Of a stretch of DNA of 64,000 nucleotides, positions 63,680 through 64,000 are shown piece after piece. The DNA is from Nannocystis exedens (lineage in GTDB: Bacteria; Myxococcota_A; Polyangia; Nannocystales; Nannocystaceae), in NCBI RefSeq assembly GCF_002343915.1, contig NZ_NETK01000001.1, positions 3,234,001 through 3,298,000 on the forward strand, read 5' to 3'. Position 1 is the stretch's first letter. Each line of letters opens with the position of its first letter. The position numbers were made by a program, and so were the translations under genes. Under the pieces are notes generated by a model. The model was not told the origin of the DNA, searched no databases, and saw nothing but the letters and a program-made list of their open reading frames with translations.

Positions 63680-64000
63680 CAGCCCGCTCGCCAGGTCGGC
63701 CAGCGTCGGCGCGCGGACCGACACCGCGCGGGCGCTCATCGACTGCGCCACGGCCGGCTGGATCCCGACCAGGATCGGCGTCGCGCCGAGCAGCTCGATC
63801 GCCTGCGTCGCGCGGGCCAAAAGCTGCACCGCGTCGTCGGTGTCGAGGCTGGGCACGCCCGACAGATCGATCAACGCATAGCTCGCCGAGTGATGGGCCA
63901 CCGCCGCCAGCAGCGCCTCGGTGATCTGCTGCGCGCGCTCCGCCCCGAGCTCGCCGAGCAGCGGCAGCACCACCACCCCCGGGTACAGCGGCAGCACCCG
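63632..64000 (-). CDS. STAS-domain protein (RsbR/RsbS type), 5' end outside window
   Basis: About 122 residues visible; the frame is still open at the right edge. The STAS domain is nearly complete: GVVVLPLLGELGAERAQQI, YALIDLSGVPSLDTDDAVQL with the phosphorylatable Thr after Asp, and LLGATPILVGIQPAVAQSM. This matches stressosome-type anti-anti-sigma-like proteins (RsbR C-terminal domain). The N-terminal sensor domain is presumably beyond the edge. Confidence 0.88.
   Translation of the reverse strand, partial: RVLPLYPGVVVLPLLGELGAERAQQITEALLAAVAHHSASYALIDLSGVPSLDTDDAVQLLARATQAIELLGATPILVGIQPAVAQSMSARAVSVRAPTLADLASGLRHALRGLGVELKQTR

Overview
The window is about 64 kb of very GC-rich DNA, almost certainly from a delta-proteobacterial predator of the Myxococcota, most likely a Nannocystis-like member of the Nannocystineae. 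This is inferred from gene content: an Agl/Glt-type energised envelope complex, a split polysaccharide-export pair (beta-barrel porin plus short OPX lipoprotein), many lipoproteins with Thr/Ser/Gly-rich linkers, a secreted protein with a MYXO-CTERM-like tail, and a XylR/V4R sigma-54 regulator.

Layout. 1-9.2 kb: two TPR proteins, a small exported protein, one TolQ/ExbB-type subunit, two TolR/ExbD-type subunits, a TonB-like AgmX/PglI-tail protein and a periplasmic protein, probably one force-transducing machine. 9.3-11.4 kb: outer-membrane porin plus OPX lipoprotein for polysaccharide export. 11.4-14.3 kb: hisB and a propionyl-CoA-carboxylase-type beta subunit around a lipoprotein. 14.3-22.3 kb: accessory small genes (lipoproteins, HvfC-like, DUF488, NlpC/P60-like, metallophosphatase, a VHL-beta-like secreted protein). 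22.3-25.2 kb: ligase-associated exonuclease and ATP-dependent DNA ligase. 25.3-31.2 kb: LysR regulator divergent from an alpha/beta hydrolase, lipoprotein, sulfotransferase, exonuclease III, MYXO-CTERM protein. 31.4-34.1 kb: XylR-like sigma-54 activator divergent from a cytochrome P450 with a visible -24/-12 promoter. 35.0-39.1 kb: a 1364-residue DNA methyltransferase resembling DISARM DrmMI but standing alone. 39.2-43.1 kb: lipoproteins, a CHRD protein, a membrane protein and tRNA-Arg(CCG). 43.6-50.2 kb: VOC protein, AraC regulator, membrane tri-haem cytochrome c, multi-PAS histidine kinase, mutY. 50.2-54.9 kb: a decaying zone with an isochorismatase fragment, a broken HTTM fragment, an intact HTTM protein, 64-bp direct repeats and a tyrosine-recombinase remnant. 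55.0-58.4 kb: murC, murB, bolA and a nucleotidyltransferase pair, followed by an IS3-type remnant. 58.8-63.5 kb: peroxiredoxin, DsbA-like protein and a three-subunit molybdenum hydroxylase. The right edge cuts a STAS-domain gene.

The most striking unexplained signal is a dispersed short element built of CATG or CCTG boxes set exactly 14 bp apart. The ten bases between boxes resemble TCCYTCGGGA, so a unit can fold into a 6-7 bp hairpin, in the best copies with a UUCG loop. About 40 loci occur in this window. Intergenic copies are often tandem arrays just after stop codons (up to six boxes in perfect 14-bp register at 15182-15255). Copies inside genes are mostly the single CCTG...CAGS form. I know of no described element with this structure.

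Coordinates of starts are judgement calls. Family names come from motif recognition by eye, without database searches. Two probable single-base frameshifts in C/G-rich runs (near 4010 and 20357) could be real or sequencing errors.
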